A DNA stretch of 6,538 bases from Acidimicrobiia bacterium (GCA_013003515.1 JABDIW010000194.1:1-6538); one strand, 5' to 3'. Positions 1-5,554 are shown, numbered from the stretch's first letter. Notes: generated by a model from the letters alone, not told the origin. A program made the numbers and translations.

Positions 1-135
1 GCCCGGGTCGAACGCGGTCACGCCGAGCGAAGCCCGCAGCTTGGAGACGTTTACTCCGTCCATTCCGAGGGTGGCCTCGATGCGATCGAGGTCGAGACTC
101 CCGTCTCCTGCCTGAATGTGGACCTGATCGGTCAA
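1..135 (-). CDS. gltA: Citrate synthase-like protein, N-terminal fragment (cut by window edge)
   Basis: The minus strand is open from the window edge and encodes about 45 residues ending in a block reading ATLGMDGVNVSKLRASLGV, then TAFDPG. This resembles the N-terminal small-domain segment of bacterial citrate synthases (pattern ATEG-DG-[IV]-S-L---G--T-D-G), which condense oxaloacetate and acetyl-CoA at entry to the TCA cycle. The catalytic His and Asp residues would lie outside the window, so the call rests on this short N-terminal match alone; a 2-methylcitrate synthase paralogue is also possible. I chose the TTG at 135-133 because an AGAGG sequence lies 5 nt upstream. An in-frame GTG at 141-139 is the alternative, but it has only an AAAGAG immediately adjacent and no properly spaced ribosome-binding site. 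The gene is divergent from the lipid block. Confidence 0.62.
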   Translation of the reverse strand, partial: MTDQVHIQAGDGSLDLDRIEATLGMDGVNVSKLRASLGVTAFDPG

Positions 136-173
136 ATTCACCTCTTTCGCTTGTGCAACGCGGCTGTCGACCG

Positions 174-179
174 AGTGTA
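174..179 (-). promoter_or_regulatory. Candidate -10 element for the citrate synthase-like gene
   Basis: On the minus strand these bases read TACACT, matching the TAnnnT -10 consensus of primary sigma factors in high-GC actinobacteria. The predicted transcription start would be near 167, giving a 5' leader of about 26-32 nt to the GTG or TTG start. No convincing -35 hexamer lies 16-18 nt upstream. The same hexamer in similar flanking sequence lies upstream of pdxS. This is inferred from sequence only. Confidence 0.45.
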
Positions 180-195
180 GCCGCCGCCCGGTGCC

Positions 196-204
196 TGCTA
201 CCTT
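196..204 (+). promoter_or_regulatory. Weak candidate extended -10 for the pgsA-patA-pimA unit
   Basis: The bases read TGC followed by TACCTT, which fits an extended -10 (TGn-TAnnnT). A start near 211 would give a leader of about 13 nt to the GTG at 224 and would include all of the GGAAGGAGG ribosome-binding site, though only just. No -35 match is visible at 176-181. The element is placed so that its -35 region overlaps the -10 of the divergent gene. It is weakly supported. Confidence 0.28.
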
Positions 205-211
205 GCCCGCC

Positions 212-220
212 GGAAGGAGG
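212..220 (+). promoter_or_regulatory. Ribosome-binding site that fixes the pgsA start
   Basis: GGAAGGAGG is a near-perfect complement to the 16S rRNA 3' end and lies 3 nt before the GTG at 224. It argues against the upstream in-frame GTG at 191, which has no such site and would place this purine-rich run inside the coding sequence. The 3-nt spacing is shorter than ideal. Confidence 0.7.
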
Positions 221-223
221 GTC

Positions 224-814
224 GTGCTCGACCTCAAGGCCCGTAGCAAGCTCGCCCCGGTGCTCGACCCTGTTGCCGCAGGGCTCGATCGCATGCGGAT
301 GACTCCGATGTTCGTGACATTGCTCGGCCTGGCAGTCACCATTGTCGGGTCGGTCCTCATCGCAGCAGGAGAGCTCGCCTGGGGAGCCGGAGTTGCGGCA
401 ATCGGCGCACTCCTCGACGCCCTCGATGGTCCACTGGCGCGACGCCAGGGCACCGCCTCGATTCGCGGAGCGTTCGTCGACACGATCTCGGATCGTCTCG
501 GTGAGATAGCCATCTGGACCGGTCTCGCCTACCACGTGCGCGAGGAGCCGATCCTGTTGCTTCTATGTCTCATAGCTCTTGCCTTCTCGTTGATGACTCC
601 GTACGTGAGGGCGCGCGCCGAGGCCTGGGGTGCCGAGGGTCGTGGCGGCTGGATGGGCCGCGCCGAACGCCTCATCGTGTCGCTTCTCGGCATCGGTCTT
701 CACGGCTTGGGCCTTCCCGTCCTCGACATCATGCTGTGGGCGATGGTGGTGCTCACCGGTCTCACGGTGGCGCAGCGGATCAGAAAGACTTGGGGACAGC
801 TCCCCGCCGGATGA
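224..814 (+). CDS. pgsA: CDP-alcohol phosphatidyltransferase, probable phosphatidylinositol phosphate synthase
   Basis: This is a 196-residue polytopic membrane enzyme of the CDP-alcohol phosphatidyltransferase family, which transfers a phosphatidyl group from CDP-diacylglycerol to an alcohol. The full family signature is present: D65-A-L-D68-G69-x2-A72-R73-x8-G82-x3-D86-x3-D90, where the aspartates bind the divalent metals and the CDP group. Hydrophobic stretches at about 29-48, 50-64, 95-103, 108-125 and 163-183 fit the expected membrane helices. The segment around 127-156 (YVRARAEA, then GRAERLIVSLLGIG) resembles mycobacterial PgsA1, the enzyme that makes phosphatidylinositol phosphate from CDP-DAG and inositol phosphate. 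The adjacent PIM acyltransferase and PimA genes support that substrate over glycerol phosphate, but sequence alone does not exclude phosphatidylglycerophosphate synthase. The GTG start follows a strong ribosome-binding site. The stop overlaps the next start (ATGA). Confidence 0.88.
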   Translation: MLDLKARSKLAPVLDPVAAGLDRMRMTPMFVTLLGLAVTIVGSVLIAAGELAWGAGVAAIGALLDALDGPLARRQGTASIRGAFVDTISDRLGEIAIWTGLAYHVREEPILLLLCLIALAFSLMTPYVRARAEAWGAEGRGGWMGRAERLIVSLLGIGLHGLGLPVLDIMLWAMVVLTGLTVAQRIRKTWGQLPAG

Positions 815-1698
815 AGGCACTGCTGGAGTACGGGGCCTTTCGAGCGCTCTCGGGTTTCTTCGGAGTGCTGCCTGAGCTCCTTGCCCGCCGTATCGGTCTT
901 GGGCTCGGCTACCTGTTGTCCTTCGCGTCACGGTCGAAGCTCGAGCTTCTGGAACGACATCAGCGCCGGATTCATGGGCCGGACACGCCCCCCAAGGTCG
1001 TGAGGAGGCTCGCCCGGGCGATGTCGGCGAGCTACGGCCGGTACTGGGCGGAGGTCTTCTGGGCCCATCCTCGCAAACGTCAGGTAATTGCGGATCACAT
1101 CGATGTGCTCGACGTCGCCAAGGTCTATGTGGAGCAGGACGCGGGGAGGGGAGTGATCTTTGCTCTGCCTCACCTCGGCAATTGGGAGGCGGCAGGCGCC
1201 AAGGCCGACTTCATCCGACTGCGAGTCCTGGCAGCCGCCGAGGCGCTGCCCAACGAGCGGATCATCGACTGGTTCACCAAGACCCGCGAGGGGCTTGGCA
1301 TCGACGTGGTCATCGCACGACCCGGAGCCGGCGTCACGAAGGCGCTGGTGAGGCGCCTCAACGAAGGACGCGTCGTCGCTCTGGTCGCCGATCGAGATCT
1401 CAAGGGCACCGGCGTCGAGGTGGAGCTGTTCGGAGAGAAGACGACGATGCCGGCCGGCCCGGTAGCCCTCGCCGACCGCACCGGCGCGGCCCTGTACCCG
1501 GTGGCCGCCTACTTCAAGGCGGGCCGGGGTCACACCGTGGTCGTCGGCGACGAGATCCGGATCCCCGATCTTCCGACGCGAGAGGAACGGATCGAGGCGG
1601 GGACCCGTGCGTTCGGGGTGGCAGTGGAGGACATGGTGCGCAAGGCACCGGAACAGTGGCACCTCTTCCAGCCAAATTGGCCCTCCGATCGGCAGTGA
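811..1698 (+). CDS. patA: Phosphatidylinositol mannoside acyltransferase (lysophospholipid acyltransferase/HtrB-like)
   Basis: This 295-residue protein belongs to the LpxL/HtrB-like acyltransferase family. It has the catalytic HX4E motif as H121-L-G-N-W-E126 after a strand reading GVIFALP. A second conserved block at about 190-217 has ADRD followed by GVEVELFG and MPAGP. The C-terminal EQWHLFQPNW at 281-290 resembles the E-x-WH-x-x-Q segment of this family. In mycobacteria PatA transfers palmitoyl from acyl-CoA to the 6-position of the mannose on PIM1 or PIM2 at the inner face of the plasma membrane. Its placement between the PI synthase-like gene and PimA supports the same role here. The length is a little below mycobacterial PatA (about 316). 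The N terminus has an amphipathic or hydrophobic stretch at about 15-38 that may associate with the membrane. There is no clear ribosome-binding site; the start sits in an ATGA overlap with pgsA, so translation is probably coupled. Family confidence is high; the exact acceptor is inferred. Confidence 0.88.
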   Translation: MKALLEYGAFRALSGFFGVLPELLARRIGLGLGYLLSFASRSKLELLERHQRRIHGPDTPPKVVRRLARAMSASYGRYWAEVFWAHPRKRQVIADHIDVLDVAKVYVEQDAGRGVIFALPHLGNWEAAGAKADFIRLRVLAAAEALPNERIIDWFTKTREGLGIDVVIARPGAGVTKALVRRLNEGRVVALVADRDLKGTGVEVELFGEKTTMPAGPVALADRTGAALYPVAAYFKAGRGHTVVVGDEIRIPDLPTREERIEAGTRAFGVAVEDMVRKAPEQWHLFQPNWPSDRQ

Positions 1699-1699
1699 G

Positions 1700-2737
1700 A
1701 TGAGGGTTGCGCTCATCTCTCCGTATGACCTGGGACGGTTCGGCGGTGTTCAGGACCAGTGTTTCAAGCTGGCGGCCTGGCTGAGCGAGGCCGGCCACGA
1801 GGCTGTCGTCGCCGGTCCCGGCGAAGGCCCGTCCGGGACGGTGTCTCTCGGCAAGGTGCGCCAGATCCCGGCCAATGGCGCCCGCACCCCGATCGCCATC
1901 GAACCCGGCCTCAAGGCCCGGGTGGAAGACGTGTGTGGCGGAGCCGACGTCGTCCACGTGCACGAGCCGCTCATGCCCGGCGTGGGGTTGGCGGCGCTGG
2001 CTGCTGATACACCGCCAAAGGTCGGTACGTTCCACGCCGATCCTCCGGCATGGGTGCGGAGGTTGTATCGCCTGGGACGACCACTTCTCGAACGGCGCCT
2101 CCGACGGCTCGACGTCGTCACCGCCGTCTCGCCTGTGGCCCAGGGAGCCATGCGGCGTCTCGTGCCTGCGGTGCGCATCATCCCGAACGGGATCGAGGCG
2201 GAGTCCTATCAGAGAGACGTCGCCCGCATCGAAGGACGGGTCGTGTTCGTGGGCCGCGACGACCCGCGCAAAGGTCTGGCGGTGCTCCGCGAGGCCTGGG
2301 CGGGCGTTCGAGCGGCCATCCCGGAGGCTTCACTCACGGTCGTCGGCGCCGAGGGCACTGACGCCGATGGGATCAGGTTCCTGGGCCGGGTCTCTGAGGA
2401 GGAGAAGCGCGACGCCCTGGCTGAGGCCTCGGTTGCCGTTGCCCCGAATCTGGGCGGCGAATCGTTTGGCATCGTGGTGCTGGAGGCGATGGCGGCAGGG
2501 TGCGCGGTCGTCGCATCGGGGCTCCCGGCGTTCACGGCGGTCGGGGGTGAGGCCGTTCAGCTGGTCCCGCCTGGGGATGCCGGCGCACTGCGAACGGCGG
2601 TTGTGGGGCTTCTCAACGACTCAGACCGGTCCCGGACCCTGGGGGCTCAGGCTGCCGAGCGAGCCCTCGAGTTCGACAGGAGACAGGTTCTCGCGCTGTA
2701 CGTGGACGCCTACGAGAGCGCTATCGCCGGGAGATAG
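1700..2737 (+). CDS. pimA: Phosphatidylinositol alpha-mannosyltransferase (GT4 family, PimA-like)
   Basis: This 345-residue GT-B glycosyltransferase would transfer mannose from GDP-mannose to the inositol ring of phosphatidylinositol, the first step of PIM synthesis. The N-terminal domain has MRVALISPYDL, the G15-G-V17 donor-phosphate loop, HVHEP at 86-90 and TFHAD at 110-114, whose H112 aligns with the catalytic-site histidine of PimA. The C-terminal domain has IIPNGIE at 160-166, GRDDPRKG at 185-192 (R186 and K191 contact the donor diphosphate) and LGGESFGIVVLEAMAAG at 251-267, containing the E-x7-E motif (E254, E262). The ATG at 1700 was chosen because the conserved N terminus begins there, one base after the patA stop; upstream in-frame codons lie in patA. 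The protein is about 40 residues shorter than M. smegmatis PimA, mainly through a missing C-terminal tail. It may be a related GT4 mannosyltransferase, but the context favours PimA. Confidence 0.9.
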   Translation: MRVALISPYDLGRFGGVQDQCFKLAAWLSEAGHEAVVAGPGEGPSGTVSLGKVRQIPANGARTPIAIEPGLKARVEDVCGGADVVHVHEPLMPGVGLAALAADTPPKVGTFHADPPAWVRRLYRLGRPLLERRLRRLDVVTAVSPVAQGAMRRLVPAVRIIPNGIEAESYQRDVARIEGRVVFVGRDDPRKGLAVLREAWAGVRAAIPEASLTVVGAEGTDADGIRFLGRVSEEEKRDALAEASVAVAPNLGGESFGIVVLEAMAAGCAVVASGLPAFTAVGGEAVQLVPPGDAGALRTAVVGLLNDSDRSRTLGAQAAERALEFDRRQVLALYVDAYESAIAGR

Positions 2738-2747
2738 GTCGATGTGC

Positions 2748-2763
2748 GCCGGTACACTCCGGC
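2748..2763 (+). promoter_or_regulatory. Candidate pdxS promoter -10 inside a small inverted repeat
   Basis: In the 44-bp gap between pimA and pdxS, TACACT (2753-2758) fits the TAnnnT -10 consensus. It is flanked by perfect 5-bp inverted arms, GCCGG (2748-2752) and CCGGC (2759-2763). A start near 2765 would give a leader of about 17 nt that contains the pdxS ribosome-binding site. No -35 hexamer is obvious about 17 nt upstream. The palindrome may be an operator or chance in GC-rich DNA. No T-run follows, so it is a poor candidate for an intrinsic terminator. Confidence 0.45.
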
Positions 2764-2781
2764 CACCGAATCAGGAGACTC

Positions 2782-3678
2782 ATGACCGACACACCAAGCA
2801 CCCACGGGACCGATCGGGTCAAGCGCGGCCTTGCCGAGATGCTCAAGGGCGGCGTCATCATGGACGTCGTCACCGCCGATCAGGCACGCATCGCCGAAGA
2901 GGCCGGGGCCGTAGCCGTGATGTCGCTCGAGAGGGTGCCGGCCGACATCCGTGCCACCGGCGGCGTAGCGCGGATGGCCGACCCACAGAAGGTCACCGAG
3001 ATCGTGGCCGCTGTTTCGATCCCCGTAATGGCCAAAGCCCGCATCGGGCACTTCGTCGAGGCGCAGGTGCTGCAAACCCTCGGCGTCGACTACATCGACG
3101 AGTCCGAGGTGCTCACCCCGGCCGACGAGGAGCACCACATCGACAAGTGGGCCTTCACCGTTCCCTTCGTCTGCGGTGCCCGTGACCTCGGCGAGGCACT
3201 GCGGCGCATCGGTGAGGGTGCGGCGATGATCAGGACCAAGGGTGAGCCGGGAACCGGCAATGTCGTCGAAGCCGTACGCCACATGCGTCAGATGACGAGT
3301 GAGATCAGGACCTTGACCACGCTTGGCGACGACGAACTCATGTCTCAGGCACGTGACCTTCGGGCGCCGTTCGACCTGGTGAAAGAGGTGGCATCGACGG
3401 GGCGTCTCCCGGTGGTGAACTTCGCAGCAGGAGGCATCGCCACGCCGGCCGACGCCGCGTTGATGATGCAGCTCGGCTGTGACGGCATCTTCGTCGGCTC
3501 CGGGATCTTCAAGAGCGGCGACCCGGCCGTGCGGGCCCGGGCGATCGTCGAGGCGACCACTCACTACAGCGACGCCGATGCGATCGCCAAGGTGTCCCAC
3601 GACCTCGGCGAGCCGATGGTCGGCATCAACATCGACACCATCCCGCCAGAGGAGCGCATGCAGGAGCGCGGGCTCTGA
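2782..3678 (+). CDS. pdxS: Pyridoxal 5'-phosphate synthase lyase subunit PdxS
   Basis: This 298-residue cytosolic (beta/alpha)8-barrel enzyme makes PLP from ribose 5-phosphate, glyceraldehyde 3-phosphate and ammonia supplied by PdxT. The family normally forms a dodecamer. Visible signatures are MDVV with D28, MAKARIGHF containing K85 (first Schiff-base lysine), DYIDESEVLTPAD at 103-115, IRTKGEPGTG containing K153 (second lysine that swings the intermediate between sites), the phosphate-binding NFAAGGIATPADAA at 213-226, and GIFVGSGIFKS at 235-245. The length and all catalytic residues are normal for the family. The ATG follows CAGGAGA with GGAG ending 4 nt before it. The gene probably starts a new transcription unit with pdxT and yebC, since a promoter-like element lies in the preceding gap. 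The last four bases overlap the start of pdxT. Identification is essentially certain. Confidence 0.97.
   Translation: MTDTPSTHGTDRVKRGLAEMLKGGVIMDVVTADQARIAEEAGAVAVMSLERVPADIRATGGVARMADPQKVTEIVAAVSIPVMAKARIGHFVEAQVLQTLGVDYIDESEVLTPADEEHHIDKWAFTVPFVCGARDLGEALRRIGEGAAMIRTKGEPGTGNVVEAVRHMRQMTSEIRTLTTLGDDELMSQARDLRAPFDLVKEVASTGRLPVVNFAAGGIATPADAALMMQLGCDGIFVGSGIFKSGDPAVRARAIVEATTHYSDADAIAKVSHDLGEPMVGINIDTIPPEERMQERGL
3662..3666 (+). promoter_or_regulatory. Ribosome-binding site that decides the CTG start of pdxT
   Basis: AGGAG lies inside the 3' end of pdxS and ends 8 nt before the CTG at 3675. That spacing suits initiation at this codon. No other initiation codon lies nearby in the pdxT frame that would preserve the conserved N terminus. 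Confidence 0.6.
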
Positions 3679-4271
3679 AGGTTGGGGTTCTCGCTCTCCA
3701 GGGGGACTTTCGCGAGCACGGTGCCGTGGTTCGGTCGCTCGGGGCCGAGGTCGTCGAAGTCCGTCTGCCCGAGCACCTCGATGGTCTCGATGCCCTGATC
3801 ATCCCCGGCGGGGAGTCGACCACCATTGGACGTCTTGCCGGGCTGTACGGGCTGCTCGAACCGATGGCGGAGGTCATCGAGTCCGGGCTTCCGGTTCTGG
3901 GGACGTGCGCAGGAATGATCGTCCTCGCCACCGGCACCACCGAAGGAGACCAGGCCCAACTGGGGGTTCTGGATGTCGTCGTCCGCCGCAACGCTTTTGG
4001 GCGACAGGTCGATTCCTACGAAGCGCCGATCCCGGTGTCTGGCTGGGACGAACCGATCACCGGAGTGTTCATCCGTGCGCCGTGGATCGCCAAGGCCGGC
4101 GACGACGTCGAGATTCTGGCGACCGTCGATGACGAGTTGTCTGGCGACGCCAGGCCGGTGTTCGTGCGCCAGCGAAACGTCATCGCCACCGCATTCCACC
4201 CCGAGCTCACCGACGATGCCCGCGTCCACGAGATGCTGCTATCAATGGCGGCCGCAGCGAAGGAGCTCTGA
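3675..4271 (+). CDS. pdxT: Pyridoxal 5'-phosphate synthase glutaminase subunit PdxT (apparent CTG start)
   Basis: This 198-residue class I glutamine amidotransferase hydrolyses glutamine and channels ammonia to PdxS. The catalytic triad is C78 (in GTCAGM), H175 and E177 (in FHPEL). The oxyanion-hole region PGGEST is at 44-49, and the RNAFGRQVDSYEA block at 105-117 is typical of PdxT. The conserved N terminus KVGVLALQGDFREHG directly follows a CTG at 3675. There is no ATG, GTG or TTG in frame between the start of that block and the GTG at 3726, and none just upstream. Starting at 3726 would remove about 17 conserved residues including the first beta strand. The CTG also forms a 4-nt CTGA overlap with the pdxS stop and has a well-spaced AGGAG, so I take it as the start. 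The TGA overlaps the yebC ATG by one base. Function is certain; the start codon is likely but unproven. Confidence 0.93.
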   Translation: MKVGVLALQGDFREHGAVVRSLGAEVVEVRLPEHLDGLDALIIPGGESTTIGRLAGLYGLLEPMAEVIESGLPVLGTCAGMIVLATGTTEGDQAQLGVLDVVVRRNAFGRQVDSYEAPIPVSGWDEPITGVFIRAPWIAKAGDDVEILATVDDELSGDARPVFVRQRNVIATAFHPELTDDARVHEMLLSMAAAAKEL

Positions 4272-5008
4272 TGGCCGGGCACTCCAAGTGGGCCAACATC
4301 AAGCATCGGAAGGGCCGGCAGGACGCCAAGCGAGGCAAGCTGTTCGGCAAGCTGATCCGTGCCATCGAGATGTCGGCACGCGAGGGCGGCGGTGACCCCG
4401 AAGCCAACGCGACCCTGGCAACGGCGGTTCAGAAGGCCAAGGACGCCTCTGTTCCCAAGGACAACATCGAGCGCGCCATCGCGAGAGGCATCGGTGAAGT
4501 CGAGGGAGTCTCCTACGAAGAGGTGTGGTACGAGGGCTATGCCCCCGGTGGCGTTGCGCTCTACGTGCAGTGTCTCACCGACAACCGGAACCGCACCGCA
4601 TCGGATGTCCGGTCCCAGTTCACCCGCAACAACGGATCGCTGGGGGAGCCCGGCTCGGTTGGATACCTCTTCGAGCAGAAGGGCTACGTCCTGGTGACCG
4701 GGGACGAAGAGACGGTGATAGAGGCCGCCCTCGAGGGCGGGGCCGAGGACGTCCGTGCCTCTGGCGACCAGTGGGAGGTCATCACGTCCCCAGGGGATCT
4801 CGCCGTGGTGCGGTCCTCCATCGAGAGCGCCGGCCTCGACATCGACCAGGCCGAGGTGACGCAGCTGCCGTCGACGGTGGTGCCGGTGGATGCCTCGACC
4901 GCTCCTCAGGTCTTGCGCCTCGTCGACGCCCTGGACGATCTGGACGATGTCCAGGAGGTCTACGCCAACTTCGACATTCCCGACGAGGTCCTCGCCGACG
5001 TCGGATGA
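4271..5008 (+). CDS. yebC: YebC/TACO1-family protein
   Basis: This 245-residue protein has the usual family length and the near-invariant opening MAGHSKWANIKHRKGRQDAK, followed by KLFGKLIRAIEMSAREGGGDPEAN, VPKDNIERAI (61-70), YEGYAPGGVA (88-96), LTDNRNRTASDVR (102-114) and LGEPGSVGYLFEQKG (124-138). Family members were long annotated as transcriptional regulators; more recent work links YebC and mitochondrial TACO1 to the ribosome and to relief of stalling at proline-rich stretches. Three domains are expected, an N-terminal helical domain to about residue 75 and two alpha/beta domains beyond. The ATG overlaps the pdxT stop (TGATG) and is preceded by AAGGAG with 5-nt spacing. It lies between PLP synthase and ruvCAB, as in many actinobacteria; this placement has often fed the idea of a link to recombination but proves none. 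Confidence 0.96.
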   Translation: MAGHSKWANIKHRKGRQDAKRGKLFGKLIRAIEMSAREGGGDPEANATLATAVQKAKDASVPKDNIERAIARGIGEVEGVSYEEVWYEGYAPGGVALYVQCLTDNRNRTASDVRSQFTRNNGSLGEPGSVGYLFEQKGYVLVTGDEETVIEAALEGGAEDVRASGDQWEVITSPGDLAVVRSSIESAGLDIDQAEVTQLPSTVVPVDASTAPQVLRLVDALDDLDDVQEVYANFDIPDEVLADVG

Positions 5009-5049
5009 ACAAGCCGTGCGATTGGCTCGGGTGTGTCGGTGGCTGCCGC

Positions 5050-5055
5050 TAACGT
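5050..5055 (+). promoter_or_regulatory. Candidate ruvC -10 element
   Basis: TAACGT fits the TAnnnT -10 pattern. The predicted start of transcription, about 5062, is only about 4 nt before the ruvC ATG, implying a nearly leaderless mRNA. No good -35 is visible at the right distance; the TTGGCT at 5022-5027 is 22 nt away, which is too far. The absence of a ribosome-binding site before ruvC agrees with this arrangement. The rest of the 57-bp gap (5009-5049) shows no terminator or other clear element. Confidence 0.4.
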
Positions 5056-5057
5056 CA

Positions 5058-5073
5058 TAGAACACATGTTCGT
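5058..5073 (+). promoter_or_regulatory. LexA-type SOS box overlapping the ruvC start codon
   Basis: The core GAAC (5060-5063), ACAT (5064-5067), GTTC (5068-5071) matches the Gram-positive LexA operator GAAC-N4-GTTC. Its spacer ACAT also fits the RNRY preference of the Bacillus box CGAACRNRYGTTYC. Against the mycobacterial-type TCGAAC-N4-GTTCGA, 10 of 12 specified positions agree (mismatches at 5059 and 5073). The ruvC ATG at 5066 lies within the operator, and the predicted transcription start at about 5062 does too, so LexA binding should block initiation. This suggests DNA damage-inducible ruvCAB. Confidence 0.68.
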
Positions 5074-5554
5074 ATTGGGTATCGATCCCGGTCTGTCCCG
5101 CACGGGCTACGGCGTCATCGAGGCGTCGGGCTCCGTGATGCGGCCCGTCGCCGCCGGTGCCATCAACACCGAGCCCGGGATGGCTGTTGGAGACCGGCTC
5201 GTCGAGCTCCACCGTGACCTGACGGAACTGGTGGTCGAGTACCAACCGGCCGAGGCGGCCATCGAGGCCGTTTTCGTCAACAAGAACCTGCAGACCGCCA
5301 CCACGGTGGGGAGAGCGTCTGGCATCGCCTACCTGGTGCTCGCCGCTGCGGGCGTCCCGGTGGCCGAGTACTCGCCGACCGCGGTGAAGATGGCGGTCGC
5401 CGGATATGGCAATGCCGACAAGAACCAGGTGCAGCGTCTCGTTGCGATGAGGCTCGGGCTTCCCGAGGCTCCGAAGCCGGCAGATGCCGCCGACGCCCTG
5501 GCGATCGCGATGTGTCATGTCCAGAGCCGCACCCTCAAGGCGGTCGGCCGATGA
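5066..5554 (+). CDS. ruvC: Crossover junction endodeoxyribonuclease RuvC (Holliday junction resolvase)
   Basis: This 162-residue resolvase cuts Holliday junctions symmetrically as a dimer within the RuvABC complex. The RNase H-like fold begins with MFVLGIDPGLSRTGYGVIE, giving catalytic D7. E67 lies in AAIEAVFVNKN, and D140 and D143 lie in KPADAADALAIA, so the four acidic metal ligands are all present. VKMAVAGYGNADKNQV at 107-122 is the conserved DNA-contacting region. The length is slightly short compared with E. coli (173) because the C-terminal tail is trimmed. The ATG at 5066 is chosen because the family's conserved N terminus starts there; an in-frame GTG at 5033 would add 11 unconserved residues and also lacks a ribosome-binding site. 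No Shine-Dalgarno precedes the ATG. The start lies inside a LexA-type operator. The TGA overlaps the ruvA ATG (ATGA). Confidence 0.96.
   Translation: MFVLGIDPGLSRTGYGVIEASGSVMRPVAAGAINTEPGMAVGDRLVELHRDLTELVVEYQPAEAAIEAVFVNKNLQTATTVGRASGIAYLVLAAAGVPVAEYSPTAVKMAVAGYGNADKNQVQRLVAMRLGLPEAPKPADAADALAIAMCHVQSRTLKAVGR

Noticed and set aside
75..91. Perfect 7-bp inverted repeat CCTCGAT-GCG-ATCGAGG
   Set aside because: It lies inside the citrate synthase-like coding region and is explained by Asp/Leu/Arg/Ile/Glu codons. There is no T-run or regulatory position.
191..223. Upstream GTG start for the pgsA gene at 191
   Set aside because: It has no ribosome-binding site of its own, and the GGAAGGAGG at 212-220 serves the GTG at 224. 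The extra residues do not look like the family N terminus.
1875..3185. Plus-strand open frame of 436 codons across pimA and the start of pdxS
   Set aside because: It is an Arg/Ser/Pro/His-rich shadow frame spanning the pimA-pdxS junction, and it contradicts two confidently identified proteins.
2710..3600. Minus-strand open frame of 296 codons opposite pdxS
   Set aside because: It is antisense to pdxS, with no recognisable domain and shadow-frame composition.
4931..4954. Tandem CTGGACGAT repeat and CTGGAC-GAT-GTCCAG hairpin
   Set aside because: It is internal to yebC and encodes the acidic LDDLDDVQ stretch of the C-terminal domain. There is no sign of a terminator.
5012..5027. Possible hairpin AGCC...GGCT after the yebC stop
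   Set aside because: It has only a 4-bp stem with an 8-nt loop and no following T-run, which is too weak for a terminator.
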